Assembly: GCF_900104615.1 (NCBI RefSeq)
Contig: NZ_LT629939.1
Location: 952,262 to 1,016,261, forward strand
Length of the DNA stretch: 64,000 nt
Source: Merdimmobilis hominis
GTDB lineage: Bacteria; Bacillota; Clostridia; Oscillospirales; Ruminococcaceae
Reading direction: 5' to 3'
How positions within the stretch are numbered: the first letter of the stretch is position 1; every line of letters begins with the position of its first letter. The translations under genes were made by a program, and so were the position numbers. Shown one piece after another: positions 53,797-61,809 of the stretch. A model generated the notes under the pieces. That model ran no database searches and was not told where the DNA came from. It saw only the letters and a list, made by a program, of their open reading frames with translations.

Positions 53797-55260
53797 CTAG
53801 AATTGTTGTTGGTCAAAGGGAGGTGTTTCCCCGCTGATCAGGGTGGTGTCCTCGGTGTTTTTTCCCGCTAGGGGCAGGGTGATCACCACTGTGGTGCCCT
53901 CCCCTTGGACTGAGTGGATGTCGATGGTGCCACCGTGCATAGCGATGATCTCATCCGCCACCGCCAAGCCGATACCGGAGCCCCGGCGGGTGTAGTTGGC
54001 CTTGTAAAATTTCCGTTTGATGTTGGGCAGATCCTGAGGGCTGATGCCGCAACCGGTATCGGCCACTGAAATCTCCAAGTTGTGGCTATCCAGCACCGCA
54101 GTGATGGTCACCGTATCCCCTTCGTCGGAATATTTGAGGGCGTTGTCGATGACGTTGACAAACACCTGCCGCAGCCGGTTTTTATCCCCAAACACCGGCG
54201 CCATCACATCCGGCTCGTCGTAGATGAGTGCAATCCCTTCCCGCTTGGCCCGCTCGGTGTACATCATCACCGCTTCGCCCAGCTCGGCCAGCAGGTCGAT
54301 TTTTGTCTTGACCAATTTGAGGCGGCCGCTCTGCATCCGGGAAAAGTCCAGGAGCTCCTCCACCATGGAGGAGAGGCGGTCGGTCTCGCTCAAAATCACA
54401 TGCATCCCCTTTTGCAGGGTATCCCGGTCGATGTCATCCCCATAAGCCAGGGTCTCCCCCCAGCCTTTGATGGCGGTCAAGGGGGTGCGCAGCTCGTGGG
54501 AGACCGAGGAAATAAAGTCGTTTTTCAGCGCCTCGGAGGTGGCCAGCTCCTCGGCCATGTAGTTGATGATGTCGCACAGCTCGCCGATTTCATCGTCGTT
54601 TTTCTTTTCCAAGCGGGCTTTAAAATCCCCTTGGGCGATCCGGCGGGCGGTTTTTCCCATCTCCCCTACCGGTATAACGATGGAGTTGATGAAGTAGGAG
54701 CTGGATAGGATGACAAAGAAGATGATCGCCACCCCGATGAGGGTGATGATGGCGATAAACACCACGATCTGTTCATCCACCCGGGAAAGGGAGACCACAA
54801 ACCGCATGGCGGCCAAGCTCTCATCGTTGACCGGCGAGAGGACGGTGATGGCCAGCACGTTCTCGTTGTTGATGACCCCTCGGAACTGCCCCCGCATGTC
54901 AGAGGAGACAATGGCCTCCTCAAAATCGGGCATATACATCTTCTCGGTGGATTCAAAGCCGCTGGAGGTGATGATGACATTGCCATTGATGTCCACTGCC
55001 ATCAACTCCATCTTATCCTTCTCCCCAAACTGTTCCACCATCCGGCGCACCTCGGTGGAGAAGGTCACCGAGCTGTCCTCTGAATAGCTTTTGAGCATGG
55101 AGGTAATATAGTTGGCCTGGGAGTTGACGCTCTGCTCCACGCTGGAGTAGAAGAAGCCCCGCACGCCGATGGCAAAAGCCACTTCCAACGCCAGCAGGAT
55201 CACCAAAATGACCCCCAGGTTGTTGAACAGCCACCGCTTGGTGATTTTTTTGACTGCCAC
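53797..55260 (-). CDS. Sensor histidine kinase (HAMP, HisKA, HATPase)
   Basis: 487 residues: membrane span 1 (about 12-33), sensor domain outside (34-163), span 2 (165-190), HAMP (about 190-240), phosphoacceptor His255 in SSVSHELRTPL, and the ATPase with NALKYS (N box), DTGCGI and GSGIGLA. GTG start at 55260 after GGAGGGG. It follows its cognate response regulator by 36 bases. WalK/ResE-like; signal unknown, perhaps involving the lipoprotein upstream. Confidence 0.95.
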   Translation of the reverse strand: MAVKKITKRWLFNNLGVILVILLALEVAFAIGVRGFFYSSVEQSVNSQANYITSMLKSYSEDSSVTFSTEVRRMVEQFGEKDKMELMAVDINGNVIITSSGFESTEKMYMPDFEEAIVSSDMRGQFRGVINNENVLAITVLSPVNDESLAAMRFVVSLSRVDEQIVVFIAIITLIGVAIIFFVILSSSYFINSIVIPVGEMGKTARRIAQGDFKARLEKKNDDEIGELCDIINYMAEELATSEALKNDFISSVSHELRTPLTAIKGWGETLAYGDDIDRDTLQKGMHVILSETDRLSSMVEELLDFSRMQSGRLKLVKTKIDLLAELGEAVMMYTERAKREGIALIYDEPDVMAPVFGDKNRLRQVFVNVIDNALKYSDEGDTVTITAVLDSHNLEISVADTGCGISPQDLPNIKRKFYKANYTRRGSGIGLAVADEIIAMHGGTIDIHSVQGEGTTVVITLPLAGKNTEDTTLISGETPPFDQQQF

Positions 55261-55296
55261 CGGCTTCCCCTCCTCCCGCTTTTTATGGCCTTTTGC

Positions 55297-55989
55297 TTAT
55301 ACCGTCCACTTGTACCCAAAGCCCCAAACGGTGGTCAAGTACTGGGGGCTGCTGGGGTCCTCTTCAATCTTCATCCGCAGCCGGCGGATGTTGACGTCCA
55401 CAATCTTGATGTCGCCAAAGTAATTTTCCCCCCAAACGTGGCTGAGGATGTCCGACCGCTCCAGCGCCACATTGGGGTTTTTTAAAAGATATTCCATAAT
55501 CTGGAACTCCACCTGGGTCAGGTCGATCAGCTTGCCGTTTTTGGTCAGCGTCCGGCTCTTTTGGTTGATGACAAAAGGGCCGGAGGTGATCTCAAAAGTC
55601 TGCTGCTGTTGGCTGGCCATGGTCACCCGCCGGTGTATGGCGTCCACCCGGGCCACCAGCTCCGAAGGGGAAAAGGGCTTGGTCACATAGTCATCCGCCC
55701 CCAGCATCAAGCCGTTGACCTTGTCCATCTCCTGGGTTTTGGCCGACAGCATGATGATCCCGATGGAACTGCTTTTCTCCCGGATTTTTTTACATAGGGT
55801 GAAACCGTCCATCTCCGGCATCATAATATCCAGGATGGCCACATCAAACCCGGTGGGGTTCTCCTCAAACATCTCATAGGCAATTTTGCCGTTGGGGGCG
55901 TCAAAAACCTCATAGCCGGAACGCTTCAAGTTGATCACAATAAAGTCCCGGATGGCATCCTCGTCTTCTGCCACAAGAATCCGTCTCAT
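55297..55989 (-). CDS. OmpR/PhoB-type response regulator
   Basis: 230-residue regulator. Acid pair AEDED (7-11), phosphoacceptor Asp54 in AILDIMMPEM, TKPFSP, and winged-helix recognition region (VDVNIRRLRMKIEEDP, TVWGFGYKW). Start at 55989; AAGGAG is about 12 bases upstream. Second gene of the lipoprotein-RR-HK operon. WalR-like in sequence, but the operon lacks walH-type genes. Confidence 0.95.
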   Translation of the reverse strand: MRRILVAEDEDAIRDFIVINLKRSGYEVFDAPNGKIAYEMFEENPTGFDVAILDIMMPEMDGFTLCKKIREKSSSIGIIMLSAKTQEMDKVNGLMLGADDYVTKPFSPSELVARVDAIHRRVTMASQQQQTFEITSGPFVINQKSRTLTKNGKLIDLTQVEFQIMEYLLKNPNVALERSDILSHVWGENYFGDIKIVDVNIRRLRMKIEEDPSSPQYLTTVWGFGYKWTV

Positions 55990-56014
55990 CCCTGGGTCAT
56001 CTCCTTTCCAAATG

Positions 56015-57322
56015 CTATAGCCGCTGGAAGAGCTCCTGCTCCAACTGGTCATAGGTGATGGCCAGGCGGGAGTTCTTCTCCGGCGGAATGTAGGCGTAGT
56101 ACTCAAACATGCCTTTCCGATCTATCAATCGGTAGTTTTCCATATCAAAGGGGTCCCGGTAGTCGTTTTGGGAATAGACCCGCATCTTCAGCAGCACCTC
56201 CCGGGAATTTTCCAAAGACCCATCATAGGCAACAAAGATCCACTCACCGGTCTCGTGCTGGACAATGACCGTCACCCGTCCATTCCAGGAGTCGGGGTAG
56301 CGGATCATATACCCTTGGGAAAGGTTGACCGCCGCGGTCTGCTTCTCCACCAAGGCCCCATCTTCCATCGAGCAGAAGGTGACCTGGTAAAGCCTCTCCC
56401 CCTCCTGAAGCTCCCGGTAACCAGGCATCAGGGTAGCGGTGGGGATTTCCAGATAGCCGTCCCCATCCACATCCATGCATTCCACCTGAATATCCCGGCG
56501 GGTGGCGCTGAAGTTTGTCTCCTCCTCATCCTCCTGCATCAAATTGCGCAGTTCCCCATTTTGGATGGCCAGCACTTCGGTGGCCATCTGGCCGCCGCTG
56601 ACCATCTCATCCACAAACAGGGCTTTGGTGCCGTCCGGCAGGCTGCCATAGGCGATCTGGGCAAACTCCCTGGCCTTGCCATTCAAATCCACCTTGCTGC
56701 TCTGGGCCACCCGGGTGCCCCGCTTGCGAACCAGTTTGGCGGTGGAGCTCTGGGAATCCCCCAAGGTGAGAAGGACCAGCTGGTCCATCCCCTCCTCGTC
56801 GCTGGGGACGATCACCAGCTGCTGGTAGCTGTCCTTGAACATGCTGCGCAGACGGCCATCTTCATAGGTGTACAGGGAAACCTTGTTGTCCCCCTGGGAT
56901 TCGCCACTCCACCCAATGACAATATCCTCCCGTTGGGGGTCAGTGACATTGGCAAAACTGATGAAGTCCACGTCATCCCCCAGCCCAGAGGAGCTGTAGG
57001 TGGAGCGCCACTGACCATCCGTCCGGTCCATGACGGTGAGCCAGGTGGTGCTGCTGTCCAACTGGTAGAAGACGATGGCCTCTTCTTCCCCGTCCCCGTC
57101 GATGTCGTGGAAGACAAAGGCAGAGCGAAAATCCCCGGACTTGGGATATTTCAGCTTGACGTTCTCCCCCAATGCCTGTTTCAGGGCGCTGTCGATCTCG
57201 GCCTGTTCTGCGGTCAACTTTGGGGGGGACATCAGTTCTTCCACATCCATCTGGATGGGGGAGCAGCCCGACAGGAGCAGAATCGCCCCTGCGGCTACCG
57301 CCGCCAAAAGGGATTTGTTCAT
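56015..57322 (-). CDS. Lipoprotein with DxDGDG loops, upstream of a two-component pair
   Basis: 435 residues, lipoprotein signal with Cys20 in LLSGC. Two acidic loops (HDIDGDGEEEAIVFY and MDVDGDGYLEIP) look like calcium-binding VCBS/FG-GAP repeats, suggesting a beta-propeller on the cell surface. AAAGGAGG precedes the ATG at 57322. It ends 25 bases before the response regulator, so it is probably the accessory or output partner of that kinase. Exact role inferred only from the operon. Confidence 0.85.
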   Translation of the reverse strand: MNKSLLAAVAAGAILLLSGCSPIQMDVEELMSPPKLTAEQAEIDSALKQALGENVKLKYPKSGDFRSAFVFHDIDGDGEEEAIVFYQLDSSTTWLTVMDRTDGQWRSTYSSSGLGDDVDFISFANVTDPQREDIVIGWSGESQGDNKVSLYTYEDGRLRSMFKDSYQQLVIVPSDEEGMDQLVLLTLGDSQSSTAKLVRKRGTRVAQSSKVDLNGKAREFAQIAYGSLPDGTKALFVDEMVSGGQMATEVLAIQNGELRNLMQEDEEETNFSATRRDIQVECMDVDGDGYLEIPTATLMPGYRELQEGERLYQVTFCSMEDGALVEKQTAAVNLSQGYMIRYPDSWNGRVTVIVQHETGEWIFVAYDGSLENSREVLLKMRVYSQNDYRDPFDMENYRLIDRKGMFEYYAYIPPEKNSRLAITYDQLEQELFQRL

Positions 57323-57352
57323 TGCAGCGCCTCCTTTCTCATACAGACTGGG

Positions 57353-57386
57353 AGAAAAAGGGGTGCCGGAAGCCTGTTCCGGCACC
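57353..57386 (-). terminator. Nitroreductase terminator
   Basis: GGTGCCGGAA (57362-57371) paired with TTCCGGCACC (57377-57386), T run on the minus strand. Confidence 0.85.
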
Positions 57387-57395
57387 AAGCCCTTG

Positions 57396-57917
57396 TTACC
57401 AGTTGTTGTGGTGGATGATCTCGGGTTTCAGCCGGCCTTCCGCCCGTGGCTTTTCCTCGTTGGGGTATCCCAGGGCAATGACCGAATAGGCCACTACCCC
57501 TTCCGGCAGGCCGAACACCCGGCCGAATTCCGCGCACCGGTCTGGAGTGCCGTGGATGCCGCACCAGCAGGAACCCAGCCCCAAGCTCTTAGCGGCCAGC
57601 AGGATGTTCTGTGTGGCGGCGCCGCAGTCGTCCACCCAGTAGCCGGGGCACTTCTCCGGCATGCCGGCCACCAAGATCGCCAAGGGCGCCTGGGCCATCA
57701 TTTTGGTATAGGGGGAAAGGCCCACGATTTTATCCAGCTGGGCCCGGTCGTCGACGACGATAAACTGCCAGGGCTGGCTGTTGCGGGCGGTGGGGGCATG
57801 CACCGCTGCGGTCAGCAAGGTCTCTACCACGTCGGCAGGGATGGCCTCCGGTTTGTAGGCGCGGATGCTCCGGCGGTCTAAAATATGGTTGATGGTTTCA
57901 TTGGTCAACAAACTCAT
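57396..57917 (-). CDS. Nitroreductase family FMN oxidoreductase
   Basis: 173-residue flavoprotein of the nitroreductase superfamily. N-terminal DRRSIRAYKP and HAPTARNSQPWQF form the FMN site; the segment ALGYPNEEKP near the end is typical. Natural substrate unknown. AAAGGAG nine bases before the ATG. Single gene behind a promoter with two overlapping palindromes, next to the XRE gene. Confidence 0.92.
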   Translation of the reverse strand: MSLLTNETINHILDRRSIRAYKPEAIPADVVETLLTAAVHAPTARNSQPWQFIVVDDRAQLDKIVGLSPYTKMMAQAPLAILVAGMPEKCPGYWVDDCGAATQNILLAAKSLGLGSCWCGIHGTPDRCAEFGRVFGLPEGVVAYSVIALGYPNEEKPRAEGRLKPEIIHHNNW

Positions 57918-57964
57918 AACGGGGCTCTCCTTTCTATCTGCAAAGGGGGCAGAAGTCCAAAAGC

Positions 57965-57990
57965 ATGGGTACCCATACTATTTATAGTAT
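57965..57990. promoter_or_regulatory. Two adjacent palindromes at the nitroreductase promoter
   Basis: ATGGGTACCCAT (57965-57976, perfect) directly followed by ATACTA-TTTA-TAGTAT (57975-57990, perfect), the latter overlapping the -10. Candidate operators. Confidence 0.6.
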
Positions 57991-58013
57991 ATCAGCCAGG
58001 GATTCGCTGTCAA
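57986..58013 (-). promoter_or_regulatory. Promoter for the nitroreductase gene
   Basis: Minus-strand TTGACA (58008-58013), 16 bases, TATACT (57986-57991). Confidence 0.75.
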
Positions 58014-58181
58014 TGTTTTGTCTTTCCTTTTTTCCCTTGTGGGAAGTGGGAAAAACAGCAAAACAGCGGCCCTTTTCCCATGGGAAGAGAGCCGCCCGAA
58101 AATTTCATGGTTTCGCTTTACTTTTTTCATAGTTCAATGGTAGAATATTCAAAGAATCTTTCCCAGAAGTGCCGCCCTTTG

Positions 58182-58874
58182 CTACCCTTTGATCTTGTTT
58201 TCACTATTCTGGATCAAATTGAGCAGGGAACTGGCGAACAAGGGGTAGTGCTGGGAGAGCATCTCGGTGGTGATGGCAAGATCCTCCACCCGTTCCACCG
58301 GGGGCATCTTCTCCACTGGATTCCCCCCGGCGATGGCCGAGGCATTGGCCTCACAGAGCTGCATAGCCGCTGAGGCATAGCCCTGGGCCACCTGGCCGGG
58401 CACGGTGAAGAGGCCCAGCTGGTTTTTCGGGTTGATGGAATACACCACCCGGAACATCCGGTACACCGCCAGCATCAGGAAGGAGGAAACCTCCCCGGTG
58501 AGGGCTTTGTTGTCCGCCTTCCCCAAAAGGTCAAAGAGGATGTTCAGGGAATTGGCGATCAGCTTTTTGTTGAGCACCGGCAGGATGCCCCCGCGATGGA
58601 AGGTATTCTCTTTGCCGCTGGCATCTGGCTCCGGGATATCCTCCACCGTCAAGGTAGTGCCGGTCCGGTCCGGCGAACGCCCCAGCAGGTAATCGCAGGA
58701 CACCCCATAAAAGTTGGCGCAGCGAATTAAAAAATCCAGGCCGCATTCCCGGATTCCCTTTTCATAATGGGACAACAGCGCCTGGGAGATGCCCAGTTCG
58801 GCCGCTGCCTGCTTTTGACTGATGTTTCTCTCCTTGCGCAGGAGGGTGAGTACTCTAGGAAAATCGGTGTTCAT
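58182..58874 (-). CDS. XRE-family DNA-binding regulator
   Basis: 230 residues. N-terminal helix-turn-helix of the XRE/Cro type (about 5-60: QKQAAAELGISQALLSHYEKGIRECG). The rest is helical with no known ligand domain. ATG 58874 after GGGGG. It is transcribed away from the phosphatase gene and toward the nitroreductase gene, whose promoters carry similar short repeats; a local regulator is plausible. Confidence 0.88.
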   Translation of the reverse strand: MNTDFPRVLTLLRKERNISQKQAAAELGISQALLSHYEKGIRECGLDFLIRCANFYGVSCDYLLGRSPDRTGTTLTVEDIPEPDASGKENTFHRGGILPVLNKKLIANSLNILFDLLGKADNKALTGEVSSFLMLAVYRMFRVVYSINPKNQLGLFTVPGQVAQGYASAAMQLCEANASAIAGGNPVEKMPPVERVEDLAITTEMLSQHYPLFASSLLNLIQNSENKIKG

Positions 58875-58905
58875 TATGTATAACCCCCGCAAAAATACAC
58901 TCAAA

Positions 58906-58943
58906 GTATATTAAATTATAGTATACTCGTCCCATTTTGTAAA
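58906..58943 (-). promoter_or_regulatory. XRE promoter with AGTATA/TATACT repeat
   Basis: Minus-strand TTTACA (58938-58943), 17 bases, TATAAT (58915-58920). AGTATA (58906-58911) and TATACT (58922-58927) flank the -10 and could bind the regulator itself. Confidence 0.6.
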
Positions 58944-59216
58944 TAAGAACTCGCAGAAAAATTCAAAAATTGTCGATTCTCCCACAATCTTCACTGGTTT
59001 CTTGGGCTGATCTTCCTGGAAATTGGGGATTTTCCACCGAAAAAAGTGGAAAAGTGGAAGATTAGATCCCTACTTTCTGCGGTTTTCATTGTTTTTTCCC
59101 ACCGGCGTTTGAACGCCTTCGGATGGACTATACTACTATTTGTATAGATTGGCCCCCCGTTCCAGCGGCCGGGGGACAGTGAGACTCTATCGCTGGAGAA
59201 AGAAAGGTTGCAGCAT
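58944..59216. other. Region between XRE and the phosphatase
   Basis: No gene. It holds an inverted repeat CTATAC-N8-GTATAG (59128-59147) about 70 bases before the phosphatase start; a clear -35/-10 pair for that gene was not found. The rest includes G/A-rich runs. Confidence 0.4.
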
Positions 59217-59894
59217 ATGATTACATACAAGGTTCATTTTATCCGCCACGGCATGACCCAGGGCAACTTGGAGGGAAAGTACATCGGTTCCACCGACCTG
59301 CCCGTCTGCCCCGAAGGTTACCGCCAACTGGATGACTTAAAGGCCCACTACGAATATCCCAAAGTGGAGGCCGTGTACTCCAGCCCTATGCTCCGCTGCC
59401 GCCAGACGGCGGATTTCCTCTACCCCAACGCCATGCTGACGGTGGTGGAGGATCTGCGGGAGTGGAATTTCGGCGACTTCGAAGGCAAGACCATGGAGGA
59501 GCTCAAGGATGACCCGGATTATCTGGATTGGATCGCATCCTCTATGAAGTCCACCCCGCCCGGCGGGGAGAGCAGCAAAGAATTTGCCGCCCGGCTGCAG
59601 CTGGCCATCGGCGCCATCTTCCGGGACATGATGGATCAGGGGATCACCAACGCCGCCATTGTCACCCACGGCGGGGTGATCATGACCCTGATGAGCGAAT
59701 ACGCCCTGCCCCGCGGGCAGAATAACAACCACTGGATGGCCCCCAACGGCCAAGGGTTCACCGTTTTGATGACCCCTCAGATGTGGATGCGGGACGGTGG
59801 ATTCGAAGTGTACAACTATGTCCCCGTGGAGCCGGAACTGGCGGATTTTTCCGGGATCATGGGCTTTGACAGCGGGGAAGACTGGGATGAATAG
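59217..59894 (+). CDS. Histidine phosphatase family protein (CobC/GpmA type)
   Basis: 225-residue phosphohydrolase. Catalytic RHGMTQGN (first His), YSSPMLRCRQTA, EWNFGDFEG and the second histidine in VTHGGV are all there, which gives a phosphohistidine enzyme. Substrate uncertain: alpha-ribazole-phosphate, phosphoglycerate or other. Its stop overlaps the start of a truncated cobalamin adenosyltransferase, which hints at a past cobalamin link. ATG 59217 after AAAGG; an earlier TTG is rejected. Confidence 0.9.
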   Translation: MITYKVHFIRHGMTQGNLEGKYIGSTDLPVCPEGYRQLDDLKAHYEYPKVEAVYSSPMLRCRQTADFLYPNAMLTVVEDLREWNFGDFEGKTMEELKDDPDYLDWIASSMKSTPPGGESSKEFAARLQLAIGAIFRDMMDQGITNAAIVTHGGVIMTLMSEYALPRGQNNNHWMAPNGQGFTVLMTPQMWMRDGGFEVYNYVPVEPELADFSGIMGFDSGEDWDE

Positions 59895-60075
59895 CCCCCA
59901 TTTGGTCCACCCGTACGCTGGGGATGGCAAAAGCAAAACCACTGCCGCCATCGGCCAGGCCATCCGGGGTGCGGGCATGAGGGTGTTGGTCTGCCGCCGC
60001 CCCACCTCGGAGCGAGCCCCCTTGGAGGCGATGGGCCTCTCCCCCGCAAGGGGATTGAATTCTAAGTGCTGCTGA
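59887..60075 (+). pseudogene. Truncated cob(I)alamin adenosyltransferase (CobO/BtuR-like)
   Basis: 62 codons starting MNSPHLVHPYAGDGKSKTTA, the P-loop start of the CobO/BtuR family (usually near 170 residues). The N-terminal third, including Walker A GDGKSKTTAAIG and the helix after it, is intact; after about residue 45 the similarity is lost and the frame stops. ATG lies inside the last codons of the phosphatase. Probably a remnant of a full gene; an independent small protein cannot be excluded. Confidence 0.7.
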
Positions 60076-60091
60076 TAAGGATGTGATCGGT

Positions 60092-60982
60092 TTGAAGTTT
60101 AACACCTTGGCCAAACAAAACGCGAAAAAAGCCCTGGGGAACCGCTGGGGCGGAGCCATCGCCGTTGTGCTGATGATCAGCGCCATCTCCCTGCTCTTCT
60201 CCATCCTGGAGAGCATGTTCACTGTGTTTTTTGGCCTTCCGGACTTTTATGAAATTCTCGCCTGCCTGCTGGAGGGCCGGGATCTTCCCCCAGCGGCCAT
60301 CCCCTCGGTTATTATCAGCGGGGTGTTCGCCGTGTTGGGATTCCTGGTTCTCACTCCCCTTAAGCTGGGGGTTACCAATTGGCTGTATCAGCTCACCGGC
60401 GGCCAGCCCCGGGAAATTTCCTCCCTTTTCTTCTTCTTTGACTCCCCCTGTCTCTTTTTTAAATCCCTTTTCCTGCGGCTTGGCATCGCGGTGCGCATGT
60501 TCTTTTGGGCTGTTCTCTGCTTGTCGCCAGGGGTGGTGTTTACCGGCATTGGGGATTATCTCGCACGGCCGGATGCCTCCGCTGCGGACCATGCCCTGGC
60601 GGCCGCGGGGATCACCTTGGGCTCCATCCTCCTTCTGTTGGGCTTTGCCGCCCTGTGGATCTGTTCCTTCCGGTACTTCCTAGCCGGGTATCTCCTCTGT
60701 GCCGATCCAGACTTGGGGGTTGGCACTGTTATCCGTCTCTCGGTCCGTGGCACCCGGGGCAGGCTCTCCAAACTGGCCCAATTCCAGCTCTCCTTTTTGG
60801 GGTGGTACCTTCTGTGTCTCCTGGTGCTCCCTCTCCTGTACGTGGCCCCTTACACCGGCGCCTCCATGGCCATTTACGCCCGCTATCTCATTGAGCGGGA
60901 CAATCTCATCCCCCGGCAGGAATCCCCCACCGGGCGGATTGTGGACCAGGATTACATCGATCTCGGCCCGCAGCCCGACTAA
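60092..60982 (+). CDS. DUF975 family membrane protein
   Basis: 296 residues with about six spans. N-terminus KFNTLAKQNAKKALGNRWGGAI matches the DUF975 opening, and the interior has the DUF975-type spans; function unknown. Start chosen at TTG 60092, about ten bases from AAGGA; a GTG three codons earlier sits too close to that site. Follows the broken adenosyltransferase. Confidence 0.85.
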   Translation: MKFNTLAKQNAKKALGNRWGGAIAVVLMISAISLLFSILESMFTVFFGLPDFYEILACLLEGRDLPPAAIPSVIISGVFAVLGFLVLTPLKLGVTNWLYQLTGGQPREISSLFFFFDSPCLFFKSLFLRLGIAVRMFFWAVLCLSPGVVFTGIGDYLARPDASAADHALAAAGITLGSILLLLGFAALWICSFRYFLAGYLLCADPDLGVGTVIRLSVRGTRGRLSKLAQFQLSFLGWYLLCLLVLPLLYVAPYTGASMAIYARYLIERDNLIPRQESPTGRIVDQDYIDLGPQPD

Positions 60983-61203
60983 TAGCTTCCGATCTGCCGC
61001 CTATCCCCCTTTCCTGGGGAATGGGCGGTATTCTTTTCGCCAGGTATTCAGCCTAGAACTGGCCGCCTTCCCCGCTCCTTTCAATGAGGGCCAATTCTTA
61101 CGTTTTTCTGAATTTTTCCGGCAAGGGAGCAAATCTTCTAAAATTGGTCACTTTTTCTATGTATCATAAGACTTACCAACCATTGGGGAAAGGAGCTGTC
61201 CAC

Positions 61204-61737
61204 ATGAAAGAACCCACCGGCCTTGAAGTCTATTTCCGCAGTGAAAAATTGTTGATTGTCGCCGTGGTGCTACTCCTCTCATCCGCGCTGCTGGCCTTTG
61301 GATCCCAGGTGGCAGAGCCCTCCCCCAATTCCTCCGGTGTCCAGGTGGTCAATCCAGTGATCCAATATGACACCTTGGAATCCCTTCAGGGCGCGGCTGA
61401 TTTTCTGGTGCAGACCCCCCAGGCCCTGCCCACCGGATATGAGGTGGAGGAATACGCCCTGGTGGCCCAAACCATCGCCCAGGTGACCTACTCCTGTGGG
61501 GAGGACAAGCTGGTCTACCGCACTTCTACAGAGCAAGAAGCCCCTGGCGAGGTCTCGGGGGAATTCCCCTGGGAATCCAGCCTCACCTGTGGCGCCTCCA
61601 CCGTGTCGGTGCTGGGCGACCAAGAAGATGTCATCCTCCACGCCTCCTGGCAGCGGGACGGCATGTGGTACTCCCTCACCAGCAGCGAAGGATTGACCGC
61701 CGAATCGCTGACCGCTTTGGTCACCAGCATCTTGTAG
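61204..61737 (+). CDS. Membrane-anchored DUF4367-like protein
   Basis: 177 residues. Single N-terminal span (about 18-36), then an outside domain with LPTGYEVEEY and a beta-rich C-terminus reminiscent of DUF4367, the domain often fused to anti-sigma factors. No cytoplasmic sigma-binding part is visible. AAAGGAG before ATG 61204. Its own terminator follows. Confidence 0.7.
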   Translation: MKEPTGLEVYFRSEKLLIVAVVLLLSSALLAFGSQVAEPSPNSSGVQVVNPVIQYDTLESLQGAADFLVQTPQALPTGYEVEEYALVAQTIAQVTYSCGEDKLVYRTSTEQEAPGEVSGEFPWESSLTCGASTVSVLGDQEDVILHASWQRDGMWYSLTSSEGLTAESLTALVTSIL

Positions 61738-61742
61738 GAAAC

Positions 61743-61788
61743 AAAAAAAGGACCCGAAGGGCCATGATGTCCCTTCGGGTCCTTTTTT
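61743..61788. terminator. Shared terminator, DUF4367-like and LOR/SDH genes
   Basis: AAAGGACCCGAAGGG paired with CCCTTCGGGTCCTTTTTT, usable both ways. Confidence 0.9.
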
Positions 61789-61809
61789 GTTTTTCATGCA
61801 TCGACAGCA

